Assembly: GCF_000304335.1 (NCBI RefSeq)
Contig: NZ_CAJF01000019.1
Location: 1-64,000, forward strand
Length of the DNA stretch: 64,000 nt
Direction of reading: 5' to 3'
Source of the DNA: Microbacterium yannicii PS01
GTDB lineage: Bacteria > Actinomycetota > Actinomycetes > Actinomycetales > Microbacteriaceae
Part shown: positions 9,927 through 18,285 of the stretch, one piece after another
How the letters are laid out: every line of letters begins with the position of its first letter
Position numbering within the stretch: position 1 is the first letter of the stretch
Notes under the pieces: model-generated
Told to the model about the DNA's origin: nothing
What the model saw: the letters and a program-made list of their open reading frames with translations, nothing else
Databases searched by the model: none
Program-made: the position numbers and the translations under genes

Positions 9927-11018
9927 TCAGGCCGCGCCGACCACGTCGTCGACCAGTGCGGGCTGAGCGCCACGGGCGAGGCGCTCTGCAGCCAGTCCCT
10001 CGGCGGCCTCGAGCGGCGTCACACCGCGCGCGTCGGCGGTGTCGAACACGCGACGAACGGTGTCGCCGATGTGCGCGACGCGGTCCATGATCTCGCTGCG
10101 CGTGCCGAGCTTCTTCGCCTCGAGGTCGAGGTAGATCACGCCGCCCGCGTTCACCACGAAGTCGGGGGCGTAGAGGATGCCGCGCGCCGCGAGCCGCTCC
10201 GCCCCCCGGTGCTCGGCGAGCGGGTTGTTCGCCGGCCCGCAGACGGCCTTCGCGTCGAGGGCGTCGATGACCTCGTCGGTGAGAACGCCGCCGATGCCGG
10301 CCGGGACGAAGACGTCGGCCGGAACGAGGTGCTCCTCGCCGGGAAGCGCCCAGTCCGCGCCGAGCTCCCGCGCGAGGTCCCGCTTGGCCGGATTGACGTC
10401 GGTCACCGCAAGCCGGGCGCCCTCCGCCGACAGGCGGACGGCCAGACGGCTGCCGACCTGGCCGAGGCCGGAGATCGTGATGTGGCGTCCGGCGACATCG
10501 GGCGAGCCGGTCACGCGCTCGAGCGTTGCCCGCAGCGACTCGTAGACGCCGAGGCTCGTCGGACCGGCGGGCTCGCCCGACCCGCCGACCGCGTCGGGGA
10601 GGCCCACGACGTGCTCGGTGCGCTCGCTGACGACGAGCATGTCGTCCGTCGTCGAACCGACGTCCTCCGCCGTGCGGTACAGGCCGTGCAGCGACTCGAC
10701 GGCGTCGCCGAGGTCGAGGAACGCGGCGCGACGTCGCGCAGGGTCGAGGGTCGTGCCGGGCGGGAGGGCGATGACGGACTTGCCACCACCGGCGTCGAGT
10801 CCGGCGGCGGCGTTCTTGAGCGTCATCGCCGCCGAGAGGCGAAGAGCGTCGCCCAGGGCATCGCTCCAGTGCGGGTAGGTCCACAGGCGGGCGCCTCCCA
10901 GTGCGGAGCCGAGGACCGAGGAGTGCAGGGCGACGGCGATGAACAGGCCGCTGCGTCGTCCCTGGATCACCTCCACGCGCTCGTGCATGAAGTCGGGCAG
11001 GGGCAGAGTGTGCGTCAT
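9927..11018 (-). CDS. Leucine/valine dehydrogenase (Glu/Leu/Phe/Val dehydrogenase family)
   Basis: NAD-dependent oxidative deamination of a branched-chain amino acid. From ATG 11018 (SD GAAGGAAG) the protein has 363 residues, the leucine dehydrogenase length. The catalytic region reads AAMTLKNAAAGLDAGGGKSV, containing both family lysines, and the NAD fold reads ISGLGQVGSRLAVRLSAEGA. VNAGGVIYLDLEA is the conserved C-terminal segment. Leucine and valine dehydrogenases cannot be separated by eye. In-frame codons upstream to 11081 have no ribosome site. Likely role: catabolism of valine, leucine and isoleucine. Confidence 0.88.
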   Translation of the reverse strand: MTHTLPLPDFMHERVEVIQGRRSGLFIAVALHSSVLGSALGGARLWTYPHWSDALGDALRLSAAMTLKNAAAGLDAGGGKSVIALPPGTTLDPARRRAAFLDLGDAVESLHGLYRTAEDVGSTTDDMLVVSERTEHVVGLPDAVGGSGEPAGPTSLGVYESLRATLERVTGSPDVAGRHITISGLGQVGSRLAVRLSAEGARLAVTDVNPAKRDLARELGADWALPGEEHLVPADVFVPAGIGGVLTDEVIDALDAKAVCGPANNPLAEHRGAERLAARGILYAPDFVVNAGGVIYLDLEAKKLGTRSEIMDRVAHIGDTVRRVFDTADARGVTPLEAAEGLAAERLARGAQPALVDDVVGAA

Positions 11019-11444
11019 CGCGGGTCTTCCTTCGGCGGGCCTCGTGGGCAGTGCACTATGGACGCCGCGGCTTTGCGGCATCCGTTCTCATTTCACACCG
11101 CAACGGCGGAATGTTCAACCGTCTCCACGGCGAGTGAACACAATGCGCGGTGGGGCGGGCTTGCGACGGTGCTGAAACGTCACACTGTCCAGCTGTCGCC
11201 GAAGCCGTCGTCGTCGCTGTCTGCCGCTGTCGCGCTTGGTGCGGTGCACCCGGGCGTCGGCTGCCGACCGCTGTGTGGCCTGCGCGATCGGCGGCGGGCG
11301 TGGGCGGACTCCTGAAACGGGCTCGACAGCAGGCCGGCAGTGACGGAACGGTGCACAGTCGGGCGTTCCTGCTTCCGGCCGCCGGCTGAGCCTGCAGGCG
11401 GTCACGCTTCATCGGCCGCGAACGATCCCCGGTAGCATCGGCGG
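11019..11444. promoter_or_regulatory. 426-bp gap with a candidate dehydrogenase promoter
   Basis: On the minus strand TTGAAC (11113-11118) and TGAAAT (11090-11095) are separated by 17 bp and could be the -35/-10 pair of the dehydrogenase gene, leaving a leader of about 70 nt. On the plus strand TAGCAT (11433-11438) ends 6 nt before the methyltransferase start. The middle (about 11160-11400) contains only short overlapping open frames on both strands with no recognisable product; I see no RNA gene there. Confidence 0.35.
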
Positions 11445-12260
11445 ATGCCGGACGCCTACACCCACGGACACCACGAGAGCGTTCTGCGGTCGCACCGCTG
11501 GCGCACCGCCGAGAACTCCGCCGCCTATCTGCTGCCGCACCTTCGCATCGGGATGTCGATCCTGGATGTCGGCAGCGGTCCGGGCACGATCACTGCGGAC
11601 CTCGCTGCTCGGGTGTCGCCCGGTCGCGTGGTGGGAACGGATGCCGCCGCCGCCGTCGTCGCGCAGGCCGGCGCCGAGCACACGGCCCCGAATCTGTCGT
11701 TCGAGGTGGGCGACGCCTACCGGCTGCCGTACGCAACCGGGGAGTTCGATGTCGTGCACGCGCACCAGGTGCTTCAGCACGTCGAGCGCCCTGTCGACAT
11801 GCTGCGGGAGCTCGGGCGCGTGGCCGGCGAGGCGGGCCTGGTCGCCGCTCGTGACGTCGACTACCGCGGCGTCATCTGGTACCCGCTGATCCCCGCTCTC
11901 GACGAGTGGCTCGAGCTGTATCTCGTGACCCACCGTAGCGTCGCGGGAGAGCCGGCGGCGGGGCGACGTCTGAAGGCATGGGCCCGCGAGGCCGGCCTGG
12001 TCGACGTCTCGGCGACGGCGTCGCTGTGGCTCTTCGAAGACGAGGCCGATCGCTCGTGGTGGGGCGGCATGTGGGCCGACCGGGTGCTGCAGTCGGCGTT
12101 CGCCGACGCGGCTCGTGCGACCGGAGCGGACGACGCGCAGCTGCAGCGCATCTCCGACGGCTGGCGGGAGTGGGCCGCTGCCGAGGACGGCTGGCTGCTG
12201 ATGCCCCACGGCGAGATCCTGGCGCGCGGTCACGCAGGTCGCCTCGGCGGAGCCTCGTAG
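11445..12260 (+). CDS. SAM-dependent class I methyltransferase
   Basis: A 271-residue protein with a UbiE-like core: motif I ILDVGSGPGTITADLA, the acidic end of strand 2 VVGTDAAAAVVAQA, motif II region DVVHAHQVLQHVERPVDMLR and AARDVDYRGV. The substrate cannot be deduced. The C-terminal half (EWLELYLVTHRSVAGEP onward) resembles the many actinobacterial paralogues annotated only as methyltransferase domain proteins. TAGCAT ends 6 nt before the ATG and there is no SD, so the mRNA is probably leaderless. The next gene starts 9 nt after the stop but has its own TAGGCT box. Confidence 0.85.
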   Translation: MPDAYTHGHHESVLRSHRWRTAENSAAYLLPHLRIGMSILDVGSGPGTITADLAARVSPGRVVGTDAAAAVVAQAGAEHTAPNLSFEVGDAYRLPYATGEFDVVHAHQVLQHVERPVDMLRELGRVAGEAGLVAARDVDYRGVIWYPLIPALDEWLELYLVTHRSVAGEPAAGRRLKAWAREAGLVDVSATASLWLFEDEADRSWWGGMWADRVLQSAFADAARATGADDAQLQRISDGWREWAAAEDGWLLMPHGEILARGHAGRLGGAS

Positions 12261-12269
12261 GCTGAGATG

Positions 12270-12761
12270 GTGACCGAGCAGCCCGCCCCCGCAGAGCTTC
12301 CCGCCCGCAGCCGCCTCGTCCATGACGCGATCCGTGCTGCGGGAATCACCGGTGACATCGTCGTGCTGCCGGATGCCGCCTCCACCGCAGCGCTCGCCGC
12401 GGCCGCCCTCGGGATCGAGGTGGGGGCGATCGCCAACAGCCTCGTGTTCTGGTCGGACGGCGAGCCTCTTCTCGTGATGACCAGTGGTGCCCACCGCGTC
12501 GACACGGCCGCGCTCGCCGAGCGCCTCGGGCGGGGCAGGATCCAGCGAGCGACGGCCGAGCAGGTGCGAGAGGCGACCGGCCAGGCCATCGGCGGCGTGG
12601 CCCCGACGGGTCACCCGGCCCCGCTGACGACGATCATCGACCCCGATCTCGCCGGCTATCCCGAGATCTGGGCGGCCGGCGGCACGCCGCACACCGTCTT
12701 TCCCATGAGCTACGACGAGTTGGTATCGCTCACCGGCGGCACGGTCACCAAGGTCGACTGA
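12270..12761 (+). CDS. YbaK/ProX-family aminoacyl-tRNA deacylase-like protein
   Basis: A 163-residue single-domain protein of the YbaK/aaRS-associated editing family, which hydrolyses mischarged aminoacyl-tRNA in trans. The signature GGVAPTGHPAPLTTIIDPDL and the C-terminal GGTPHTVFPMSYDEL are clear. The region usually carrying a catalytic Lys (K-S-L-V/I-F) reads IANSLVFWSDG, so Asn stands in its place. GTG 12270 is preferred because TAGGCT (12258-12263) ends 6 nt before it, the spacing seen at neighbouring genes; ATG 12267 is the alternative and adds one residue. Confidence 0.82.
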   Translation: MTEQPAPAELPARSRLVHDAIRAAGITGDIVVLPDAASTAALAAAALGIEVGAIANSLVFWSDGEPLLVMTSGAHRVDTAALAERLGRGRIQRATAEQVREATGQAIGGVAPTGHPAPLTTIIDPDLAGYPEIWAAGGTPHTVFPMSYDELVSLTGGTVTKVD

Positions 12762-12784
12762 GGCGACGGCCGGCGGCCGGAGCG

Positions 12785-13102
12785 TCAGCTCCGCTGAACG
12801 TAGTGACGGACGGTGTCGTCGCGTTCGACGAGGAACCGATCGTCTTCGGGGTAATAGACCGCCCGATCGAGGTCGGTGCCCGCGAAGCCTCGTACGTGCT
12901 CGATACTGTCCCACCGCGACACCGTCACGATCTCGGTGAGACCGTCGCCGAGGTCGCGCGTCAGCGTCCACGCGTCGCGATTCCCCGGCGTGGCACGGTA
13001 CTCCTCGATGCCCGTGCGCTCGACGTACTCCACATACTCGTCGCGGTCGGCCGTGCGGATGACTCCGCGCCACATGCGGACCACCATCGGCTGCTCACTC
13101 AT
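12785..13102 (-). CDS. Small dimeric alpha-beta-barrel protein (antibiotic biosynthesis monooxygenase-like)
   Basis: A 105-residue protein beginning MSEQPMVVRMWRGVIRTADR. The alternation of strands and helices, VVRMWRG at the start, VTVSRWDSIEHVRGFAG in the middle and an acidic tail is typical of stand-alone ABM-type ferredoxin-like barrel proteins. The substrate is not predictable. The frame is open much further upstream (to 13708), but those codons run into the MRJP-family gene and terminator hairpins, so ATG 13102 is taken as the start. Convergent with the YbaK-like gene. Confidence 0.7.
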   Translation of the reverse strand: MSEQPMVVRMWRGVIRTADRDEYVEYVERTGIEEYRATPGNRDAWTLTRDLGDGLTEIVTVSRWDSIEHVRGFAGTDLDRAVYYPEDDRFLVERDDTVRHYVQRS

Positions 13103-13189
13103 ACCGACATCTTCGCCTCTGGTCCCGCGGAAGACGAGAGGCGTCCCTCGCCCGCTCTCACGCCAGCACGGTCGCTGAGCTCGAGTGAT

Positions 13190-13255
13190 GCCCGCACGTT
13201 CCTGCGGGCGTGGCAGCGGCCCTCGGCCCGGGGGAGGGTCTGTCGAGGGCCGCTG
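13190..13255 (-). terminator. Two adjacent hairpins downstream of the MRJP-family gene
   Basis: CAGCGGCCCTCG (13214-13225) and CGAGGGCCGCTG (13244-13255) form a perfect 12-bp stem with an 18-nt loop. Directly after it on the minus strand, GCCCGCA (13203-13209) and its complement at 13190-13196 form a 7-bp stem with a 6-nt loop. They lie in the 274-bp gap between the stop at 13377 and the next gene. The rest of the gap holds an imperfect 16-bp duplication containing GCTATACGT (near 13319 and 13335) and nothing else I recognise. Confidence 0.55.
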
Positions 13256-13376
13256 ACCTTCACCGTACGGCGTGACGGGGCGGCGCGTCCGGGGGGTTGA
13301 TTTTCCGGCGTCGTGCGGGCTATACGTCGTGCGAGCTATACGTTGCGTGCGCGGTTGTGTACGCGCATCTCGCGGA

Positions 13377-14513
13377 TCAGCGCAGGAGCACGGGCCCCGC
13401 GTCGACCGCGAACCGGAACAGGTAGTAGGGGTAGGTGCGCAGGTCCTCGCCCCCCTGATACTTCTCCTGACGATGCAGCTGGTTGGCGGTGAAATAGAGG
13501 TGCCGATCCTTCGCGACCGATATCGTGTCCGGCCACAGCATCCGCTCATCGTGGACGAGCGTCTCGATCGACCCGTCCGGTCGACGCCGCGTGATGGCGT
13601 TGTGCTCCCAGTTGGTGGCGTAGATCCGGCCTTCGTCGTCGGTTTCGAGACCGTCCGCAGCGCCGCCTTTGTCGCCTTCGTCGATGACCGTCGCGGCGAC
13701 CTCCTCATCGCTGAGGCTCCGGTCGCGAAGAGCCGAGGTCGCCACCGAGTACCACCGGCGGCTGATCAACGGGCAGTACCAGAGCCGCTCGCCGTCGTGC
13801 GAGATCGCGATGCCGTCCGCTCCCATGGCGACCTGCTTCGCCGGCTCTCCGGGCGTGCGCTCGGCGAACGCTCGCCCTTCGGCCATCGGCACCATCTCCG
13901 AGGGCGGAACGGCCTTCGTGCTGGGGTGGTCGTGCAGCCTGCGCCACGCCCGTCCGGCGGCGAGGTCGACGACGATGATCCCGTTCGGACCCTGGTCGGA
14001 GGAGTCCGTGATGTAGGCGAAGCCACCGTCCCCGTGACGCAGGTCGAACCGGACGTCGTTGAGGTAGGTCGTCGCGAGGGCCACGTCGCGGTCGAACAGG
14101 ATCGTCTGCACCACTTCGTCTGTCGACAGGTCGACGCAGACGAGTTTCGGGCCCCCGTGTTGCGTCGGCTGGAACAGCGGGCTGCCGGTGTCGAGGATCC
14201 AGAGCCGGTCTGCCGGGTCGACGACGATGCTCTGCACCGACACGAGGGCAGCCGGGTCCGCGTCGTCGGCGGGCCGATTGATGGCCTCGCTCGGGTAGGG
14301 CACCGGCTTTCCATCGACCAGCTCCACCACGGTGGCCGGCACGTCGTCGCCCCACTTGGGGAAGTTGACGAAGATCCGGCCGGTGTGGGACACGCTGACT
14401 CCGGTAGGCATCGGCCCCCCGTCGAACGCGTGCACCACCTCGAGTCGGCCACGGGCGGTGTCACTGCTGTCCTTCACGCGCTCCTGCGTGGCTGCGAAGA
14501 AATCGTTCGTCAT
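13377..14513 (-). CDS. Major royal jelly / yellow-family beta-propeller protein
   Basis: A 378-residue protein of the MRJP/yellow family, which in bacteria consists of uncharacterised six-bladed propellers related to lactonases and gluconolactonases. Family features are MPTGVSVSHTGRIFVNFPKW, VDPADRLWILDTGSP, YLNDVRFDLRHGDGGFAYIT, DSSDQGPNGIIVVDL, ADGIAISHDGERLWYCPL and LYFTANQLHRQEKY. No signal peptide is visible, so it is probably cytoplasmic. A strong SD (AGGAGGTC) precedes the ATG. It is followed by paired hairpins and lies 92 nt beyond the stop of the baeRF-type gene. Confidence 0.8.
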   Translation of the reverse strand: MTNDFFAATQERVKDSSDTARGRLEVVHAFDGGPMPTGVSVSHTGRIFVNFPKWGDDVPATVVELVDGKPVPYPSEAINRPADDADPAALVSVQSIVVDPADRLWILDTGSPLFQPTQHGGPKLVCVDLSTDEVVQTILFDRDVALATTYLNDVRFDLRHGDGGFAYITDSSDQGPNGIIVVDLAAGRAWRRLHDHPSTKAVPPSEMVPMAEGRAFAERTPGEPAKQVAMGADGIAISHDGERLWYCPLISRRWYSVATSALRDRSLSDEEVAATVIDEGDKGGAADGLETDDEGRIYATNWEHNAITRRRPDGSIETLVHDERMLWPDTISVAKDRHLYFTANQLHRQEKYQGGEDLRTYPYYLFRFAVDAGPVLLR

Positions 14514-14605
14514 GATCGGACCTCCTGTGCCGGCGCCCTCGGCGAGACCGGCTCTGTCGAATGAGAATCTGGCGAGTGAAGACGCTCCGTCGGATGTCCG
14601 TCGCG

Positions 14606-15727
14606 TCAGCCGGTCGGCGCCACCGGGAAGCGCAGCGTGGCCGCCACCGGCGAGCCGTCCATGAGGTCGCGGCGACGGACCGCGCGCACCGTCCCGCCGG
14701 TGTGAAGCACGCGGGCGGCGATCTCGTCGACGAGCCGCGGCGAGTCCGGATCGCCGTCAGCGCGGGCGAGCTGCCCGAAATCGTCGACGGTGCCCTGATC
14801 GTCGGCGTCGAGGTCGAAGCGCAGCTCGTCGATGGCGGCCTGCGCAGCGGCCGCCGCAACTTCGGCGACCTTGCTCGTGGCCAGTCCCTGGGCGCGCAGC
14901 GTGCCGAACCGCTCTTTCCACTCCGACGTCTCGGCGGCCCGCAGCTCGTCCAGGCACTCTCGGGCGAACCGCTCGATCTCGGCGTCGTCGAGCGACTCCG
15001 GATGCGCGTCGATTCCCTTCGCCAGGAGCGCTGAGTGGGTGTTGACGGCTCGGTACGCCGGCTCGAGGGCGGTGGCGGCCGAGAGGATCAGGGGCACGCC
15101 GTCGGGGACCACCTTGACGACCTCGTCCTGCACGATGCGGCAGAAGCGCTCGCGCTCGTCGCGCTCGCCGTTGGCGCCCTGTGCTCGATGGCGATCGAGC
15201 CGGCCGTCGTTCTCCGCGTGGACGAGTGTGAGGCCGTGGTCCTCGGGCAGCGACAGGGGGTGCTCGAACGGGCCGTGGTCGGGACCGATCTCGGTCAACC
15301 GCACCAGTCCCTCGGCCAGCTGCAGCACGAAGGCGCGCCCCGGGTAGGCGGTCGCGCGCAGCAGCGGGGCCGCATCGAAGCGATCGCCGACGGTCACCAC
15401 GTCGCCCAGATGATTGGCGAGCCGGAACGCCTCGATGATGCCGGGAGCGGCGAAGACGACGATCGAACGCGATTGATGTTCCCAGAAGTCGTCGTCGTTG
15501 AGGAGTTCTTCGAGCCTGCCGATCACGTCGTCGCGGGCCCCATGCTCGAGCTCGCGTGCGGAAAGCCGCCGGTCGACCTCGTCGATGGCGTTGCGCAGTG
15601 CGATCCGGATCCGCTCGTGGTCCTGCGGGAGGGGAGAGGACGCCAGCGCCAAGGTCACCGAAGGATCGGCGCGACGGTCGATGAGATCGATCAGCTGGGT
15701 CTGTTCGGGGATGTCGGCAGGAAGCAT
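14606..15727 (-). CDS. baeRF-type (bacterial archaeo-eukaryotic release-factor-like) protein
   Basis: A 373-residue soluble protein. Its layout (N-terminal ADPSVTLALASSPLPQDHER, SRSIVVFAAPGIIEAFRLAN, LLRATAYPGRAFVLQLAEGL and C-terminal ARVLHTGGTVRAVRRRDLMD) matches proteins with the baeRF domain, related to archaeal/eukaryotic aRF1/eRF1 and implicated in ribosome-associated functions. The GGQ peptide-release motif of true release factors is not present. TAGCGT (15735-15740, minus) ends 7 nt before the ATG. Function unknown; assignment is by overall resemblance. Confidence 0.6.
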   Translation of the reverse strand: MLPADIPEQTQLIDLIDRRADPSVTLALASSPLPQDHERIRIALRNAIDEVDRRLSARELEHGARDDVIGRLEELLNDDDFWEHQSRSIVVFAAPGIIEAFRLANHLGDVVTVGDRFDAAPLLRATAYPGRAFVLQLAEGLVRLTEIGPDHGPFEHPLSLPEDHGLTLVHAENDGRLDRHRAQGANGERDERERFCRIVQDEVVKVVPDGVPLILSAATALEPAYRAVNTHSALLAKGIDAHPESLDDAEIERFARECLDELRAAETSEWKERFGTLRAQGLATSKVAEVAAAAAQAAIDELRFDLDADDQGTVDDFGQLARADGDPDSPRLVDEIAARVLHTGGTVRAVRRRDLMDGSPVAATLRFPVAPTG

Positions 15728-15799
15728 GTGAGCGACGCTAGGCGCCCCGATTCCGTGAGCCCAAGGGGGTTGCGGATGCCTCGGGATCGTTCTAAACCG

Positions 15800-16591
15800 T
15801 CAGCCGCGTCCGATGCGGCGCTCGAGCTCGGCGGCCGCACCCATGGTGAAGCCGGTGAGAGCAGCGACATCCGCGCCGTCGCCCGCCTCGGTCGCGGGCC
15901 ACGTGATCGCGATGGCCGCAGCGGGCCATCCGGCGTGATCGCGCACGACGGCGCCGACCGAGCGCAGGCCGAGGGTGACCTCGCCGTCCTCGGACGCCCA
16001 ACCGCGCACGCGCACCTCGCGGAGGATCTCGCGCAGCTCGCCGGGTCTGCGCGGACCGCGTCCCGTGCGGTCGGCGAAGGCCGCGGCATCCGGGTACAAG
16101 GCGCGCACCTGTGCGCGAGGGAGGGCCGCCAGCATCGCTCGGCCCGTGGCCGTGAGGTGCGCAGGCAGCCGGACGCCGACGTCGGTGACCAGCGCGGGGC
16201 GCCGAGGTGCGCGCTCCTCCACGATGTACATCACGTCGCGGCCGTGCATCACCGCCAGGTGGGCGCTCTCGTGGGTCCGGTCGGCGAGCTCGGCCAGAAC
16301 GGGCCGACCGAGTCGTGCGAGGGGCTCCTGCCGCGCGAAGCCGCCCGCGAGCTCGAACGCGGCGATGCCGAGGCCCCATCGCCGGTCCTCGGGCAGGTGC
16401 ACGACGAAGTGGTGCTCCTGCAGCGTCGAGAGCAGGTGATAGATGCTCGACCGCGGGATGCCGAGCCCTGTTGCGATGGAGCGCGCCGGCACCGGACCGC
16501 GCTGTCGCGCCAGGTAGGACAGCACCCGCAGCGTCTGGTCGGCGGCGGGCACCTGTGGGCGTGCGGCAAGGGCTCGCGAACTGTCTGGCAT
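15800..16591 (-). CDS. IclR-family regulator of the histidine-utilisation genes
   Basis: A 263-residue regulator: winged helix near residues 20-75 (QTLRVLSYLARQRGPVPARS, GIPRSSIYHLLSTLQEHHFV) and a C-terminal effector domain (RDVMYIVEERAP, RLPAHLTATGRAMLAALPR). It is divergent from hutH, and the same TGTCTG-N6-CAGACA palindrome lies upstream of hutH and hutU, so it very likely controls them in response to histidine or urocanate. The first palindrome overlaps the ATG chosen here (16591), implying autoregulation. A GTG at 16600 is an alternative start three codons upstream. Confidence 0.85.
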   Translation of the reverse strand: MPDSSRALAARPQVPAADQTLRVLSYLARQRGPVPARSIATGLGIPRSSIYHLLSTLQEHHFVVHLPEDRRWGLGIAAFELAGGFARQEPLARLGRPVLAELADRTHESAHLAVMHGRDVMYIVEERAPRRPALVTDVGVRLPAHLTATGRAMLAALPRAQVRALYPDAAAFADRTGRGPRRPGELREILREVRVRGWASEDGEVTLGLRSVGAVVRDHAGWPAAAIAITWPATEAGDGADVAALTGFTMGAAAELERRIGRG

Positions 16592-16599
16592 GTCAGACA
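16582..16599. promoter_or_regulatory. HutR (IclR) operator 1, hutR-hutH gap
   Basis: TGTCTG-GCATGT-CAGACA, a palindrome with 6-bp arms and a 6-bp centre. It lies just upstream of the hutH promoter elements and across the hutR start codon. An almost identical element in the opposite orientation (TGTCTG-TCATGC-CAGACA) lies upstream of hutU at 18979-18996. Confidence 0.8.
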
Positions 16600-16616
16600 C
16601 AGGATGCCACGATCCG

Positions 16617-16646
16617 CTGTCGCACGGCAGGGGGCCGGTGTGGAAT
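16617..16646 (+). promoter_or_regulatory. hutH promoter
   Basis: CTGTCG (16617-16622), 18 bp, then TGGAAT (16641-16646). The -10 ends 6 nt before the hutH ATG. GTGTGGAATCGA is repeated exactly at the same place upstream of hutU, supporting both as real promoters. Confidence 0.6.
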
Positions 16647-16652
16647 CGAGGC

Positions 16653-18284
16653 ATGGCCGCACCGTCTCAGAGCGCTCTCCTCGCCGACCCCACCGTCGTC
16701 CGGATCGGCGAGGCGCCGCTGCGCCCCGACGAGGTCGTCGCCGTCGCACGCCACGATGCCCGTGTGGTCGTCTCGGATGAGGCGCTCGCGCGCGTCGCGG
16801 CGGCCCGCACGCTCGTGGAAGGGCTTGCGGACGACCCCGAGCCCCATTACGGCATCTCGACCGGCTTCGGCGCCCTCGCCACGACGTTCATCGCCCCCGA
16901 GCGTCGCGTGCAGCTGCAGGCCAGCCTCATCCGCTCCCACGCCGCCGGCACCGGCCCCGAGGTCGAGCGCGAGGTCGTGCGGGCACTGATGCTGCTGCGC
17001 CTGCAGACGCTGGCGACCGGCCATACCGGCGTTCGCCCGGTCGTCGTCGAGACCTACGCCGCCATGCTCAACGCCGGCATCACCCCGATCGTGCGCGAAT
17101 ACGGTTCGCTGGGCTGTTCGGGCGATCTGGCGCCCCTCTCGCACGTCGCGCTGGCCGCGATGGGTGAGGGACGGGTCCGCGACGCCGCGGGAGCCGAGCT
17201 CGACGCCGCCGAAGCGCTGGCTGCGGCTGGGTCCGCACGCCTGGACGCTCCGGGCGAGGCGCCGGCGCCGCGAGAGGGTGCGGGGGGCATTCGTCCGCTC
17301 GTCCTGCGCGAGAAGGAGGGGCTCGCCCTCATCAACGGCACCGACGGCATGCTCGGGATGCTGCTGCTCGCGCTTCACGACCTGTCGATGCTCCTCGATA
17401 CCGCCGATGTCGCCGCGGGCATGTCGGTGGAAGCGCAGCTGGGCACCGACGCGGTCTTCGCCGCCGACCTGCAGGCGCTGCGGCCCCAGGTAGGGCAGGC
17501 GGCCTCGGCGGCGAATCTGCGCGCCGTGCTCGCCGACTCGCCCATCATCGCGTCGCACCGCGACCCGTCGGTGTGCACGCGCGTGCAGGACGCCTACTCG
17601 CTGCGATGCTCGCCCCAGGTGCACGGGGCGGCGCGCGACACCGTGGAGCACGCCCGGCTCATCGCGTCGCGCGAACTGGCGGCCGCCGTCGACAACCCGG
17701 TCATCACCGACGACGGGCGGGTGCAGTCCAACGGCAACTTCCACGGCGCACCGGTCGCCTACGTGCTCGACTTCCTCGCGATCGCCGTCGCGGACGTGGC
17801 CTCCATCTCGGAGCGCCGAACCGATCGAGCTCTCGACCCCGCGCGCAGCCACGGACTGCCGCCGTTCCTCGCGCACGAGGTGGGTGTGGACTCCGGGCTC
17901 ATGATCGCCCAGTACGCCGCGGCCGGAATCGTCTCGGAGCTCAAGCGGCTCGCCGTGCCGGCGTCGGTGGATTCCATCCCGTCGTCCGCGATGCAGGAGG
18001 ATCACGTCTCGATGGGCTGGGCCGCAGCGCGCAAGCTGCGCCGCGCGATCGACGGCCTGTCGCGCGTGCTCGCGATCGAGGTGCTGACGGCAGCCCGCGC
18101 ACTCGACCTGCGCGCGCCCCTGCGGCCTGGCCCGGTGACCGGCGCCGTGCGCGACCTCGTCCGTTCGGTCGCCGACGGGCCGGGCTCGGACCGCTTCCTC
18201 TCGCCCGAGATGGAGGCCGTCACGCAGCTCGTCGCCGGCGGCGCGGTGGCACGCGCCGCGTTCGGGGATCCGGCGGAGCGCTAG
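16653..18284 (+). CDS. hutH: Histidine ammonia-lyase
   Basis: Deaminates L-histidine to trans-urocanate, the first step of histidine catabolism. The family motifs are HYGISTGFGALATTFI and EYGSLGCSGDLAPLSHVALA, the latter containing the residues that cyclise to the MIO electrophile. Here they are Cys155-Ser156-Gly157 instead of the common Ala-Ser-Gly. DAYSLRCSPQVHGA and QSNGNFHGAPVAYVLD are further conserved blocks. ATG 16653 gives 543 residues, close to the usual 500-540. The TGGAAT box and HutR operator lie upstream; open codons before 16653 overlap that promoter and are not used. Confidence 0.95.
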   Translation: MAAPSQSALLADPTVVRIGEAPLRPDEVVAVARHDARVVVSDEALARVAAARTLVEGLADDPEPHYGISTGFGALATTFIAPERRVQLQASLIRSHAAGTGPEVEREVVRALMLLRLQTLATGHTGVRPVVVETYAAMLNAGITPIVREYGSLGCSGDLAPLSHVALAAMGEGRVRDAAGAELDAAEALAAAGSARLDAPGEAPAPREGAGGIRPLVLREKEGLALINGTDGMLGMLLLALHDLSMLLDTADVAAGMSVEAQLGTDAVFAADLQALRPQVGQAASAANLRAVLADSPIIASHRDPSVCTRVQDAYSLRCSPQVHGAARDTVEHARLIASRELAAAVDNPVITDDGRVQSNGNFHGAPVAYVLDFLAIAVADVASISERRTDRALDPARSHGLPPFLAHEVGVDSGLMIAQYAAAGIVSELKRLAVPASVDSIPSSAMQEDHVSMGWAAARKLRRAIDGLSRVLAIEVLTAARALDLRAPLRPGPVTGAVRDLVRSVADGPGSDRFLSPEMEAVTQLVAGGAVARAAFGDPAER

Positions 18285-18285
18285 C

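Noticed and set aside
11160-11400. Short open frames on both strands between the dehydrogenase and methyltransferase genes
   Set aside because: They overlap each other, lack start signals and give Arg/Ala/Pro-rich products; treated as non-coding.
13313-13345. Direct repeat containing GCTATACGT (near 13319 and 13335)
   Set aside because: Only two imperfect 16-bp copies with no attachment-site or regulator context; too little to call a feature.
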